Below, one piece after another: positions 1-7,347 of a stretch of 64,000 bases of DNA. The DNA is from Amycolatopsis balhimycina FH 1894 (GTDB lineage: Bacteria > Actinomycetota > Actinomycetes > Mycobacteriales > Pseudonocardiaceae). A program made the position numbers and the translations under genes. Under the pieces are notes generated by a model. That model was given only the letters and a program-made list of their open reading frames with translations. It ran no database searches and was not told the origin of the DNA. How positions within the stretch are numbered: position 1 is the first letter of the stretch; the number at the start of each line of letters is the position of its first letter. The stretch spans positions 7,999,533-8,063,532 of the forward strand of contig NZ_KB913037.1 of assembly GCF_000384295.1 (NCBI RefSeq). Direction: 5' to 3'.

Positions 1-299
1 AGGCTGGGCCCGTTCAGGTACTCCATCACCAGGCACGGATCGCCGTTGTGCTCGGCGATGTCGAACACCACGATCGCGTTCGGGTGCTGGAACCGGGCCG
101 CGTTCTTCGCCTCGCGCATGGCGCGCTGGCGCATGTTGTCGCGTTCGGGCTCGGAGACGCCCGGCTGGGGGAGGATCTGCTTGATCGCGACGGTGCGCTC
201 GAGGCGCACGTCGGTCGCGCGCCACACCACTCCCATGGCACCGCTACCAATGTGCTCGACGAGGCGGTAGTGCCCGGCGATCAGCTGACCGGTGTCGAT
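1..299 (-). CDS. Serine/threonine protein kinase, N-terminal part (cut by window edge)
   Basis: The minus strand encodes the first ~98 residues of a Hanks-type kinase. The glycine-rich loop reads HIGSGAMGVVW, the ATP-anchoring lysine lies in VAIKQIL, and the helix-C glutamate is in MREAKNAARF; the frame continues through VMEYLNG at the edge. In actinomycetes such kinases are usually membrane-anchored signalling proteins, but the part that would show this is missing. The start is odd: between the upstream in-frame TGA and the glycine loop there is no ATG, GTG or TTG. An ATC at 297-299, 8 bases after AGGAG, gives the expected N-terminus (IDTGQLIAGHYRL), so a rare ATC start, a mutation or a sequencing error are all possible. 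Kinase identity is secure; the start is not. Confidence 0.8.
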   Translation of the reverse strand, partial: MDTGQLIAGHYRLVEHIGSGAMGVVWRATDVRLERTVAIKQILPQPGVSEPERDNMRQRAMREAKNAARFQHPNAIVVFDIAEHNGDPCLVMEYLNGPS

Positions 300-402
300 G
301 GCGACTGCTCCTGACGAAATTCCCGGTGATGGTGGCCCTGCTCAGCGCGTTTCCGCTTCGCGCACCCGATCGAGTGTAGCGGTCGGCCGTGTGCTGTTCG
401 CG

Positions 403-1065
403 TCAGCCAGCCGGTCGGGCGGGCTCCGGTTCGGCCGGCGCCCGCTTCTTGAACACCTTGACCAGCCCGATCGCCCCGGCCAGCGCGAACACGCCGTAGC
501 AGGCGAGCAGCGCCGGCGGCGTGTCGCCGGTCAGGGCGTCGCCGAGGACGACCACGGCGACCGTGCCGGGCACGCTCCCGAGCAGCGTACCGGCCAGGTA
601 CGGGGTGAGCCGCACGGAGGATACCCCGCAGAGGTAGCTGAACGGTGCGAACGGCACCACCGGGATGACCCGGAGCGAGGTGATGGCGAGGACGCCGCCG
701 TCCGAAAGGCGGTCGTTGACCGTTTTCACCGCGGACCGGTGCAGGTGCCGGGTCACCAGGTCGCGGCCGAGCAGCCGGGCCAGGCCGAAGGACAGGCCCG
801 CCGCGATGGTGGTGGCGACCAGGCCGATCGCGATCCCGGCCGCGGTGCCCACGAGCAGGCCGGCGGCGAGGTTGAACACCGTCCGCGGGATCGGCGCGAC
901 GGTGAGCAGCGAATAGGCGACGAACAGCACGAGCGGGGTCGCGGGGCCGGTGGCGGCGGCCCAGGCCCGCAGGTCGGCCGGACCGGGGATCGGCAGCAGC
1001 ACCGCGGCCGCCGCGAAGGCGGCGAGCACGGCGAGCGCGACGATCAGCTTGGTGCGGCCGGACAC
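403..1065 (-). CDS. TVP38/TMEM64 (DedA-like) family membrane protein
   Basis: A 220-residue integral membrane protein starting at GTG. Hydrophobic segments lie near residues 8-25, 45-65, 70-98, 135-160 and 185-205. The family signature is visible as FNLAAGLLVGTAAGIAIG followed by a re-entrant, proline-rich stretch (SLRVIPVVPFAPFSYLCG). The tail is basic (KVFKKRAPAEPEPA) and probably cytoplasmic. Members of this family are linked to lipid scrambling or flippase-like roles in membranes; the substrate here cannot be told. It stands alone, divergent from nothing obvious, between the kinase and the IS region. Family assignment is good, function is general. Confidence 0.8.
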   Translation of the reverse strand: MSGRTKLIVALAVLAAFAAAAVLLPIPGPADLRAWAAATGPATPLVLFVAYSLLTVAPIPRTVFNLAAGLLVGTAAGIAIGLVATTIAAGLSFGLARLLGRDLVTRHLHRSAVKTVNDRLSDGGVLAITSLRVIPVVPFAPFSYLCGVSSVRLTPYLAGTLLGSVPGTVAVVVLGDALTGDTPPALLACYGVFALAGAIGLVKVFKKRAPAEPEPARPAG

Positions 1066-1130
1066 CCACTCGAGCCTACCGGCCGCGGGTGAGCGGCCCC
1101 CGGCACCTCCGGCAGCCCGTGGCCGGGTGT

Positions 1131-1149
1131 CCTGAATGACTCATTCAGG
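1131..1149. repeat. Palindromic repeat, unit 1 (TGAATGACTCATTCA core)
   Basis: CCTGAATGACTCATTCAGG is a near-perfect palindrome, followed by ACCTCCGGTGTCCT. It is the left-hand surviving unit of a tandem palindrome run that continues at 2,739 and 4,097 after two insertion sequences are removed. Confidence 0.85.
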
Positions 1150-1245
1150 ACCTCCGGTGTCCTGGCTCGTAAATCGAGGTGACCGTGGGCGCGCGGCAGC
1201 GCCCCCGGCGTAGCGCAGCGGAGCCGGGGCCCGGGGTGACACACG

Positions 1246-2511
1246 TTAGGCGGCGTGGGGTTGCAGGGTGACGTGTTGGCCGGTGAGGAGTTCGAGGTCG
1301 CGGATGAGGGTGCGGCGGCGCCGCACGGTGGTATGCCGGGACAGGTAGTGGTCCTCGCCGAGGTCCTGGTAACGGGCGTCGGGGTCCGCCAGCACATGCC
1401 AGACGATCTTGAGGACCGAGTTGCCGACCGCGACGATGGCGCGTTTCTTGCCCCGGCGGCGCGCCAGGCGCCGGTAGCGTTCACCGAGGAAGGTGTGGGT
1501 GCGCGACACCCCAGCCACGACCTCGCCGAGGGTCCCGGCCAGCCAGGGATTGCCTTTGCCGGTGGAACCGTTGCGGGTGACAGCGGCGGACTGGTGCACG
1601 ATCGGGGCGAACTTGGCCCACGACACCAGATGCCCGGGGGTGGGGAACCGGGTCATGTCCACCCCGATCTCGGCGATCAGCTCCTGGGCGGAGCGGATCC
1701 CGATCCCGGTGATCTCATCCAGCCGCCGCGCTTCAGCGCGAAAGGGGGCCATCGCCTCCTCGATCGCAGCGTTGACCTTCTCGACATCGGCACCGACCTG
1801 GTCGATGCGGTCGATCATCGTGCGGGTCAGGAACGCATGATGATCGGTGAAGTGCCCGGTCAACGCCTCCTCCAGGACACCGATCTTGGTGCGCATCCGG
1901 GTCCGGGCCAGCTGCGCCAGCACCCGCGGGTTCCGGTTGCCCGCGATCATGGCCTCCAGCATCTCCCGGCCGGAGACACCGAGGATGTCGCTGATCACGC
2001 TGGAGAGTTTGATCTGGGCGTCTTCCAGCAGTTTCTCCAGCCTCTGCCGTTCCCGGGTGCGGTCACGGATCAAGGTGCGCCGATACCGGGTCAGGTCCCG
2101 TAGCGCCCGGATCGGGGCCGGGTGGACCAGGCTGGGCCGGCACATCCCGCGTTCGGTGACTTTGGCCAGCCAGACCGCGTCGAGGGTGTCGGTCTTCGGG
2201 CGGCCGGGCAGGTGCTTGACGTGTCTGGGGTTGAGCAGCCAGCACTCGAACCCTTCGGCTTCCAGCAGGTAGAACACCGGTTTCCAGTAGGAACTGGTGG
2301 CTTCCATCGCCACCCGGGTCACTCGCTCGGCCCGCAACCAGTCCGCCAGCTCCAGCAACGACCGGGAGAACGTGTCGTAGGAGCGGACCTCTTGCTGACG
2401 CCGGCCCGGCCGGTCTGAGGGCACCCGCACACACGCGACCAGGCCGGTCTTGCCCAGATCCAGGCCGGCCACCCGGTCGACGATCTGGTCGAGTTCATCC
2501 ACCTCTTCCAT
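1246..2511 (-). CDS. IS110-family DEDD transposase (recombinase)
   Basis: A 421-residue protein. The RuvC-like N-terminal domain has GLDLGKTG with the first acidic residue, AMEATSSYW with the second, and GRPKTDTLDAVWLAKV with the last pair. A coiled, charged middle follows. The C-terminal Tnp_20 domain has the helix-hairpin-helix ITGIGIRSAQELIAEIG and the conserved serine region SAAVTRNGSTGKGNPW. I chose the ATG at 2,509-2,511 because GAGGTG sits just upstream; a GTG at 2,530-2,532 would add seven residues. IS110 recombinases work with an element-encoded bridge RNA that recognises donor and target DNA. All key motifs are present, so the enzyme is probably active. Confidence 0.92.
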   Translation of the reverse strand: MEEVDELDQIVDRVAGLDLGKTGLVACVRVPSDRPGRRQQEVRSYDTFSRSLLELADWLRAERVTRVAMEATSSYWKPVFYLLEAEGFECWLLNPRHVKHLPGRPKTDTLDAVWLAKVTERGMCRPSLVHPAPIRALRDLTRYRRTLIRDRTRERQRLEKLLEDAQIKLSSVISDILGVSGREMLEAMIAGNRNPRVLAQLARTRMRTKIGVLEEALTGHFTDHHAFLTRTMIDRIDQVGADVEKVNAAIEEAMAPFRAEARRLDEITGIGIRSAQELIAEIGVDMTRFPTPGHLVSWAKFAPIVHQSAAVTRNGSTGKGNPWLAGTLGEVVAGVSRTHTFLGERYRRLARRRGKKRAIVAVGNSVLKIVWHVLADPDARYQDLGEDHYLSRHTTVRRRRTLIRDLELLTGQHVTLQPHAA

Positions 2512-2544
2512 GATCACCTCGCTTCGGTTCACACCACCGACAGG

Positions 2545-2738
2545 TGGTCGCCTGGGGAGTCAGGGGATGCAAGCCAAGCCGGGCTCGCGTGCTCGAAGCA
2601 ACAATGCAGGACCCTCAACAACTCCCAGCGTCAGACTGAATGACGGCCTCGACCCAGCGCCAAGGACACACGACGTCACACAGGCGACCAGACACGATTT
2701 TCACCCCAGCACGGACGTCCCGCCAGGGACACCGACGA
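2545..2738 (-). ncRNA. Candidate IS110 bridge RNA in the left-end non-coding region
   Basis: IS110 elements of the IS621 type transcribe a structured guide RNA from the non-coding DNA upstream of the transposase. Here that region, read on the minus strand, contains GTCATTCAG (2,636-2,644), identical for nine bases to the left side of the occupied target, and 28 bases further GGTCCT (2,608-2,613), complementary to AGGACC on the right side of the palindrome unit. Both candidate guides end on the same dinucleotide (AG/CT), as a target-binding loop should. A weaker donor-loop candidate is CGAGCC (2,582-2,587), which also forms the element's right-end border (1,164-1,169). RNA ends and fold are not established. 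Confidence 0.55.
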
Positions 2739-2757
2739 CTGAATGACTCATTCAGGA
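2739..2757. repeat. Palindromic repeat, unit 2 (between the two IS elements)
   Basis: CTGAATGACTCATTCAGG is the unit into which the IS110 element inserted on its left side and beside which the IS3 element inserted on its right side. Its right arm continues as GGAC, which is the IS3 target duplication. Confidence 0.85.
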
Positions 2758-2816
2758 CTGGGCTTGACCCGGTTTGGCGGACACCTCTCATCAGGGACGC
2801 AAGCCCCTGAGAACGG

Positions 2817-3152
2817 ATGTCCCTCATCATGGAACCCGTGGCCAAGAAGAAACCCCGCGCCCGTCAACGACCCCGGCGGGTGTTCACACCTGAGTTCAAA
2901 GCGCAGATCGTTGAGCTGGTGCAGCGCGGCGAGCGAACCGTCCCGGAGGTGGTCCGGGACTTCGAGCTGACCGACTCAGTGGTCCGCAAGTGGATCGTCC
3001 AGGCCGAACGCGACGCCGGGACCCGCACCGACGGGCTGACCAGCGACGACAAGACCGAACTCGCCGCCCTCCGGAAAGAGAACACACGGCTGCGGGAAGA
3101 CGTGGAAATCCTCAAACGAGCGACAGCTTTCTTCGCGAAGGAGACCCGGTGA
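2817..3152 (+). CDS. IS3-family transposase OrfA (DNA-binding subunit)
   Basis: A 111-residue protein. Residues ~18-60 form the HTH_Tnp_1 helix-turn-helix (RRVFTPEFKAQIVELV ... VVRDFELTDSVVRKWI), followed by a leucine-zipper-like coiled coil (ELAALRKENTRLREDVEILKRA) ending FFAKETR. In IS3 elements this part binds the terminal repeats and oligomerises. The start at 2,817 is the first ATG; an ATG at 2,829 is an alternative. The stop overlaps the OrfB GTG by four bases (GTGA), so OrfB may be made by coupled re-initiation or by frameshifting. Confidence 0.9.
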   Translation: MSLIMEPVAKKKPRARQRPRRVFTPEFKAQIVELVQRGERTVPEVVRDFELTDSVVRKWIVQAERDAGTRTDGLTSDDKTELAALRKENTRLREDVEILKRATAFFAKETR

Positions 3153-4042
3153 ACGTTTACCCGTTCATCGAGGCGGAGAACGCCAGCGGCAAGGGCACTG
3201 TCAAGCGTGCCTGCGCGCTGCTCAAGGTCTCCCGTGCCGCCTATTACACCCACCGCGCAGGCCCGTCCGCCCGCGAACTGACCGACACCGCCCTGACCGA
3301 CCACATCGCGCAAGTGCACGAGGAGTCCCGCGGCACCTACGGTTCACCGCGGGTGCACGCCGAACTGCAGGCCCAAGGCCACCGCCATGCCCGCAAACGC
3401 GTCGCCCGGCTGATGCGCCAAGCAGGCCTGGCCGGACGGACACCGAAACGATGGCGCACCACCACCATCGCCGACCCCGCCGCCCCGGCCCGCCCGGACC
3501 TGATCACCCGCGACTTCACCTGCCACCCCGAGAACATCAACACGCGGTGGTGCGGCGACATCACCTACATCCCCACCTGGGAAGGCTGGCTCTACCTGGC
3601 CACCGTGATCGACCTCGCCTCCCGCAAGGTCATCGGCTGGGCCACCGCCGACCACCTGCGCACCGACCTCATCGACCAGGCCCTGCGTGATGCGCTCACC
3701 CAGCGCCGCCCCGCTCCCGGGGTGATCTTCCACTCCGACCGCGGCTGCCAGTACACCTCCGCCCAGTTCGCCCGCACCGCCACCGACGCCGGCGTCCGGC
3801 TCTCGGTCGGTCGCACAGGCCAGTGCTGGGACAACGCGGTGGCCGAGTCGTTCTTCGCGACCATCAAAACCGAACTGCTCGACCGGCAACCTTGGCCGAC
3901 CAGAACCCGCGCTCACCAGGCGATCTTCAGCTACATCGAAGGCTGGTACAACACCCGCCGCCGGCACTCCAGCCTCGGCTACCTCAGCCCCAGCGCCTAC
4001 GAAACAACCACTCACCCGGCTACCGAACCTCAGGTAGCCTGA
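3149..4042 (+). CDS. IS3-family transposase OrfB (DDE integrase subunit)
   Basis: The 297-residue catalytic subunit. It has the N-terminal HTH_21 region (RACALLKVSRAAYY ... GTYGSPRVHAELQ) and an rve integrase core with all three acidic residues visible: WCGDITYIPT, HSDRGCQYTS and AVAESFFATIKTEL. The C-terminus has the usual YNTRRRHSSLGYLSP box. The frame is open further upstream, to 2,990, overlapping OrfA in another frame, which would permit an OrfAB fusion by frameshifting; I see no A6G-type slippery run. The GTG at 3,149 is therefore taken as the likely start. The gene appears intact. Confidence 0.9.
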   Translation: MNVYPFIEAENASGKGTVKRACALLKVSRAAYYTHRAGPSARELTDTALTDHIAQVHEESRGTYGSPRVHAELQAQGHRHARKRVARLMRQAGLAGRTPKRWRTTTIADPAAPARPDLITRDFTCHPENINTRWCGDITYIPTWEGWLYLATVIDLASRKVIGWATADHLRTDLIDQALRDALTQRRPAPGVIFHSDRGCQYTSAQFARTATDAGVRLSVGRTGQCWDNAVAESFFATIKTELLDRQPWPTRTRAHQAIFSYIEGWYNTRRRHSSLGYLSPSAYETTTHPATEPQVA

Positions 4043-4096
4043 TCTCACTCATCGACCCTGTCTGCCCAAACGGGGCAAGCCCAGGACCTCCGGTGA

Positions 4097-4115
4097 CCTG
4101 AATGAGTCATTCAGG
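4097..4115. repeat. Palindromic repeat, unit 3
   Basis: CCTGAATGAGTCATTCAGG with flanks CCTCCGGTGA before and ACCTCCGGTGAGCGG after. It is the last unit of the run and lies about 60 bases before the start of the polymerase-domain gene. Confidence 0.85.
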
Positions 4116-4177
4116 ACCTCCGGTGAGCGGGCACTTTCGTGAGCGCCGAGGGGCGCGATCACCGCTAGCGTGGCCGC

Positions 4178-5194
4178 ATGCCCAAGCACGGTGACCCGGT
4201 CGAGTACGAGGTGGGCGGCCGCACGGTCCGCGTCTCGAGCCCGGACAAGGTGTACTTCCCCCAGCGCGGCATCACGAAGCGGCAGGTCGTGGAGCACTAC
4301 ATCGCCGTCGGCGGCCCGCTGCTGCGCGCGATCGGCGAGCGGCCGACCACGCTGAAGCGATACGTCGACGGCGTCGAGGGGGAGTGGTTCTACGCCAAGC
4401 GCGTGCCGAAGGGCGCACCTTCGTGGGTCGAGACGGCCGAGATCACCTTCCCGTCGGGCCGCAAGGCCGACGAGGTGTGCCCGACCGAGCCCGCCGTGTT
4501 CGCCTGGGCGGCCAACCTGGGCACGTTCGACTTCCACCCGTGGCCGGTGCGCCGCGCGGACGCCGACCACCCGGACGAGCTGCGCGTCGACGTCGACCCG
4601 CCGGACCGCGCCGGGTTCGCCGACGCGGTCGAGGTCGCGCGGGTGGTCCGCGAGGTCCTGGCCGACGCCGGGCTGACCGGCTACCCGAAGACGTCGGGTG
4701 GGCGCGGGGTGCACGTGCTGGTGCGGATCCGGCCGGAGTGGGACTTCGTCGCGGTCCGGCACGCGGTGATCGCGCTCGGCCGCGAGGTCGAGCGCCGCAT
4801 CCCGGCCAAGGCGACGATCTCGTGGTGGAAGGAGGAACGCGCCGGCCGGGTGTTCCTCGACTACAACCAGGCGGCCCGCGACCGGACGGTGGCCTCGGCC
4901 TGGTCGGTCCGCGGCACCCCGCGCGCGACGGTGTCGACGCCCCTGACGTGGGCCCTGCTGGACGAGGTGGACGCGGACGACTTCGACGTCCTGACGATCC
5001 CGGCCTTCCTCGCCGAGCACGGCGATCTTCACGCCCGGATGGACGAAGAGCCGTTCGGCCTGGAGACGGCGTTGGAGTGGTACGAGCGCGACGCGCGGGA
5101 CCACGGTCTGGGCGACCTGCCGTACCCGCCGGACTACCCGAAGATGCCGGGGGAGCCGAAGCGGGTTCAGCCCAGCAAGGCCCGCCCGGAGTGA
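4178..5194 (+). CDS. LigD-type polymerase/primase domain protein (non-homologous end joining)
   Basis: A 338-residue stand-alone PolDom of the archaeo-eukaryotic primase type. Two catalytic aspartates are in LRVDVDPPD, the third in VFLDYNQ, and the conserved histidine in TSGGRGVHVLV. In actinobacteria such proteins add ribonucleotides at double-strand breaks and work with Ku and an ATP-dependent ligase. Here there are no fused ligase or nuclease domains and no ku beside it, but a stand-alone ATP-dependent ligase lies at 16,596-17,675. The start ATG at 4,178 gives the usual N-terminus (VEYEVGGRTVRVSSPDKVYFP). The IS/repeat run lies directly upstream and may have separated it from its original promoter. 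Confidence 0.88.
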   Translation: MPKHGDPVEYEVGGRTVRVSSPDKVYFPQRGITKRQVVEHYIAVGGPLLRAIGERPTTLKRYVDGVEGEWFYAKRVPKGAPSWVETAEITFPSGRKADEVCPTEPAVFAWAANLGTFDFHPWPVRRADADHPDELRVDVDPPDRAGFADAVEVARVVREVLADAGLTGYPKTSGGRGVHVLVRIRPEWDFVAVRHAVIALGREVERRIPAKATISWWKEERAGRVFLDYNQAARDRTVASAWSVRGTPRATVSTPLTWALLDEVDADDFDVLTIPAFLAEHGDLHARMDEEPFGLETALEWYERDARDHGLGDLPYPPDYPKMPGEPKRVQPSKARPE

Positions 5195-5478
5195 CCCGTC
5201 CCGGCCGGCGGCAGCCGGCCGTGGTCGAGCTGTCGCCACGGCCACACCGGTGGCGGTCGTCACCGAATCCCGCCGAAGACCGGGAAATGGCTTGGGCCAA
5301 AGGAACCAATCCGAACGCGGAGTGATCGCGCAAGCGCCCGCTGTCGCCTTTCGGGTCACAAATGTTGCACGGCCGCGTTCGTTGTCACGATCATGGTCGG
5401 CGACGGCGTAACGTGCCGTTCCGAATCGGCGACTCTCCGGGGCATGCCCGGGGGCGGGTTCGAGGAGGGAGGTCCTGC

Positions 5479-5871
5479 GTGGACGACCTGATCGCATTCC
5501 TCGCCGCGCGTGTGGGTGCGCGGCAGGCGTTGATCATGCAGGCCGTCAACAAGGCGAAGGCCGGCGACACGATGAACCGCGGCGAGACGAAAGTCGCCGT
5601 GGAGCAGAAGATCCGCGGGCTGACCGACCTCGACCTCGAAGCGGTCAACCAGATGATCAACGAGATCGAGGCCACCCGGCGGATCCTGCTCGCCCACCGC
5701 ACGACGGTGTCGGAGAAGGTCCCGGGTTTTCCGCTCTACGGCAGCGAATACTGGTGTGAGACCTGCCACGTGCCCGCCGACGAGGCCGGCTCCAACTGGT
5801 GCCTCACGCTGCGCCTGCTGGCCCTGCCCTACACCGACCATCCGGACTACAGCGAGCGCTGGCGCCCGTAA
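5479..5871 (+). CDS. DUF6221 family protein
   Basis: A 130-residue protein with the DUF6221 pattern: it opens VDDLIAFLAARVG and closes LRLLALPYTDHPDYSERWRP. The middle has a helical stretch with EIEATRRILLAHR and a CETCHVP cysteine pair next to YWC. DUF6221 proteins are small cytoplasmic proteins of actinomycetes with no known function. The GTG at 5,479 is chosen because AGGAGGGAGG lies just upstream and it matches the family's usual start; the frame is open further back but codes for arginine-rich, unlikely protein. The 284 bases before it (5,195-5,478) hold no gene I can support. Confidence 0.8.
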   Translation: MDDLIAFLAARVGARQALIMQAVNKAKAGDTMNRGETKVAVEQKIRGLTDLDLEAVNQMINEIEATRRILLAHRTTVSEKVPGFPLYGSEYWCETCHVPADEAGSNWCLTLRLLALPYTDHPDYSERWRP

Positions 5872-5907
5872 CGGGAATCCCGCCGCCGGCCGCGCGTTTC
5901 ACTCTTC

Positions 5908-6903
5908 GTGACGCTGTTTTCCGTGCTCGACCGTTCGCCCGTGCGGCGGGACGGCGGGCCCGCGCGGGCCCTGCGCGACACGGTCGCCTTCGCCCGTGAC
6001 ATCGAACGGCTGGGCTACCACCGGTTCTGGGTGTCCGAGCACCACGGCGTGCCCGGTGTCGCCGGGTCCGCGCCGACCGTGCTGGCCGCCGCGGTCGCCG
6101 GGGCGACCGGCCGCATCCGCGTCGGCACCGGCGGGGTGATGCTGCCGAACCACCGGCCCCTCGTCGTCGCCGAGCAGTTCGGCGTCCTGGAAGCGCTTCA
6201 CCCCGGCCGGATCGACATGGGGCTGGGCCGGTCGGTCGGCTTCACCGCCGGGGTCCGGGAGGCGCTGGGGCACGGCAAGGACGCCGCCGGCGACTTCGGC
6301 GCGCAGATCCGGGAACTGCTCGGGTTCTTCACCGGAGAACACGCTTTCCCCGGCGTCCACGCCTACCCAGCCGAGGGGCTGCGCGTGCCGCCGTTCCTGC
6401 TGGCCACCGGGTCCGGCGCGGACCTCGCCGCGGAACTCGGCCTGCCGCTGGTGATCGCGCCGGTACGGGGTGAACGGGCCTTGGCCGAGGCCGTGACGCG
6501 CTACCGCGAAGGGTTCCGGCCGTCCGGGTGGGCGCGGGAGCCGTACGTCGTGGTGTCGACGGCGATCGCCGTGGCGGACTCGGCGGCCGACGCGCGGAAG
6601 CTGCTCGTGTCGGAGGCCTGGGCGACGGTGTATTCGCGCTCCCACGGCGTCTTCCCGCCGCTGGCGCCGCCCGCCGAGATCCTGGCCCTGCCGATGACCG
6701 GTCGCGAGCGCGCGCGGCTCGAGGAAACCCTGGACGGCCAGATCTCGGGCACCCCGGCCGAAGTGGCGGACCGGGTGGGCGCGCTCGTCGAAGCCGCGGG
6801 TGCCGACGAAGTCCTCGCGACGACGGCGGCCTACGACCAATCCGCGCGTTTCGATTCCTTCGCGGCCCTCGCCGAACTGGCCGGTCTTCGCGCTCCGGCG
6901 TGA
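5908..6903 (+). CDS. LLM class flavin-dependent oxidoreductase (MsnO8-like)
   Basis: A 331-residue bacterial-luciferase-like monooxygenase. The N-terminal motif FSVLDRSPVRRDG is typical of the MsnO8 subgroup; WVSEHHGVPGVAGSAPTVL and RIRVGTGGVMLPNHRPLVVAEQFGVLEAL form the TIM-barrel strands that hold the flavin. These enzymes use FMNH2 or F420H2; which one is used here cannot be read from sequence. It begins with GTG 36 bases after the DUF6221 stop and is read in the same direction, so co-transcription is possible. Confidence 0.85.
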   Translation: MTLFSVLDRSPVRRDGGPARALRDTVAFARDIERLGYHRFWVSEHHGVPGVAGSAPTVLAAAVAGATGRIRVGTGGVMLPNHRPLVVAEQFGVLEALHPGRIDMGLGRSVGFTAGVREALGHGKDAAGDFGAQIRELLGFFTGEHAFPGVHAYPAEGLRVPPFLLATGSGADLAAELGLPLVIAPVRGERALAEAVTRYREGFRPSGWAREPYVVVSTAIAVADSAADARKLLVSEAWATVYSRSHGVFPPLAPPAEILALPMTGRERARLEETLDGQISGTPAEVADRVGALVEAAGADEVLATTAAYDQSARFDSFAALAELAGLRAPA

Positions 6904-7029
6904 GTAGCGCGTTTCCGAACGTCGGCGGTACGCTTTTCCGGTGACTGCCGGGTCGGCCTCGAGCCGTGAGCAGACGGGGTACCCGGCTGAGCCGTGACCT
7001 CCGGGCGGCCGCGTGGGCCGCCGCCTCCT

Positions 7030-7059
7030 CGCACGTGTCCGAAGTGATCGGAACGTGCG
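7030..7059 (+). promoter_or_regulatory. Hairpin in the leader of the S1-domain gene
   Basis: CGCACGT-G-TCCGA / AGTGA / TCGGA-ACGTGCG forms a 12-pair stem with one bulge. It ends two bases before the strong Shine-Dalgarno GGAAGGAGG. The placement suggests that the RNA fold could tune translation of the RNA-binding protein that follows; that role is inferred. Confidence 0.5.
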
Positions 7060-7078
7060 CGGGAAGGAGGTGAATCGC

Positions 7079-7312
7079 ATGTCCGAGAACAGTTCCTGGC
7101 CGCAGTTCGTCGCGGCCCACGCCGAGGGCGGGGTGCTCGACGGCGTCGTGGCCCGGGTACTGCCGTTCGGCGCTTTCGTCGAAGTGGCCCCGGGGATCCA
7201 CGGCCTGCTGGTGACCGGCGCCGCCGAGGTGCCGGAAGCCGGGACGCGGCTGCCGGTCCGCATCGAGCGGATCGATGTCGAGCGTCGCCGGTTCAGCCTG
7301 GTGAAGGCGTGA
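7079..7312 (+). CDS. Small S1 RNA-binding domain protein
   Basis: A 77-residue protein that is almost entirely one S1/OB fold: GGVLDGVVARVLPFGAFVEVAPGIHGLLV, then PEAGTRLPVRIERIDVERRRFSLV. The motif G-V-V-x-R-V-L-P-F-G-A-F-V-E is the classic S1 signature for single-stranded RNA binding. The ATG at 7,079 follows GGAAGGAGG with good spacing, so the longer upstream frame is not used. A stable hairpin lies immediately before the ribosome site, which could allow self-regulation. The following palindrome (7,318-7,347) should end the transcript. Confidence 0.85.
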   Translation: MSENSSWPQFVAAHAEGGVLDGVVARVLPFGAFVEVAPGIHGLLVTGAAEVPEAGTRLPVRIERIDVERRRFSLVKA

Positions 7313-7317
7313 GCCGG

Positions 7318-7347
7318 GGGTCGAGGCAGGGCGCCCTGCCTCGACCC
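7318..7347. terminator. Bidirectional terminator palindrome
   Basis: GGGTCGAGGCAGGGC followed directly by its exact complement gives a 15-bp perfect palindrome between two convergent genes. There is no T-run, as is common for actinomycete terminators. Confidence 0.75.

Larger units (their letters stand above)
1162..2740 (-). mobile_element. IS110-family insertion sequence
   Basis: The borders are deduced by rejoining the flanks. On the left the repeat reads GGTGTCCTG and then diverges; on the right it resumes with CTGAATGACTCATTCAGG. Removing about 1.58 kb restores a continuous palindromic unit, with CTG shared by both ends (1,162-1,164 and 2,739-2,741). A shared 2-3 base core and no inverted repeats is how IS110 elements insert. 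The element carries one DEDD transposase read on the minus strand, about 225 bases of non-coding DNA upstream of it (the left end, with a candidate bridge RNA) and about 80 bases downstream (right end). It looks intact. Confidence 0.85.
2759..4083 (+). mobile_element. IS3-family insertion sequence, complete
   Basis: A 1,325-bp element. Its ends are imperfect 25-bp inverted repeats matching at 21 of 25 positions: the left starts TGGGCTTGACCC and the right, read inwards, starts TGGGCTTGCCCC; both finish in GACA. The 4-bp sequence GGAC occurs directly outside each end (2,755-2,758 and 4,084-4,087), a target-site duplication of the size typical of IS3 elements. It carries the usual orfA and orfB. 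Both genes are intact, and the clean ends suggest a recent insertion. Confidence 0.92.

Noticed and set aside
3100..3160. Programmed -1 frameshift between IS3 orfA and orfB
   Set aside because: No A6G-type slippery run is seen; the genes overlap by GTGA, so simple coupling explains OrfB. A fusion cannot be excluded.
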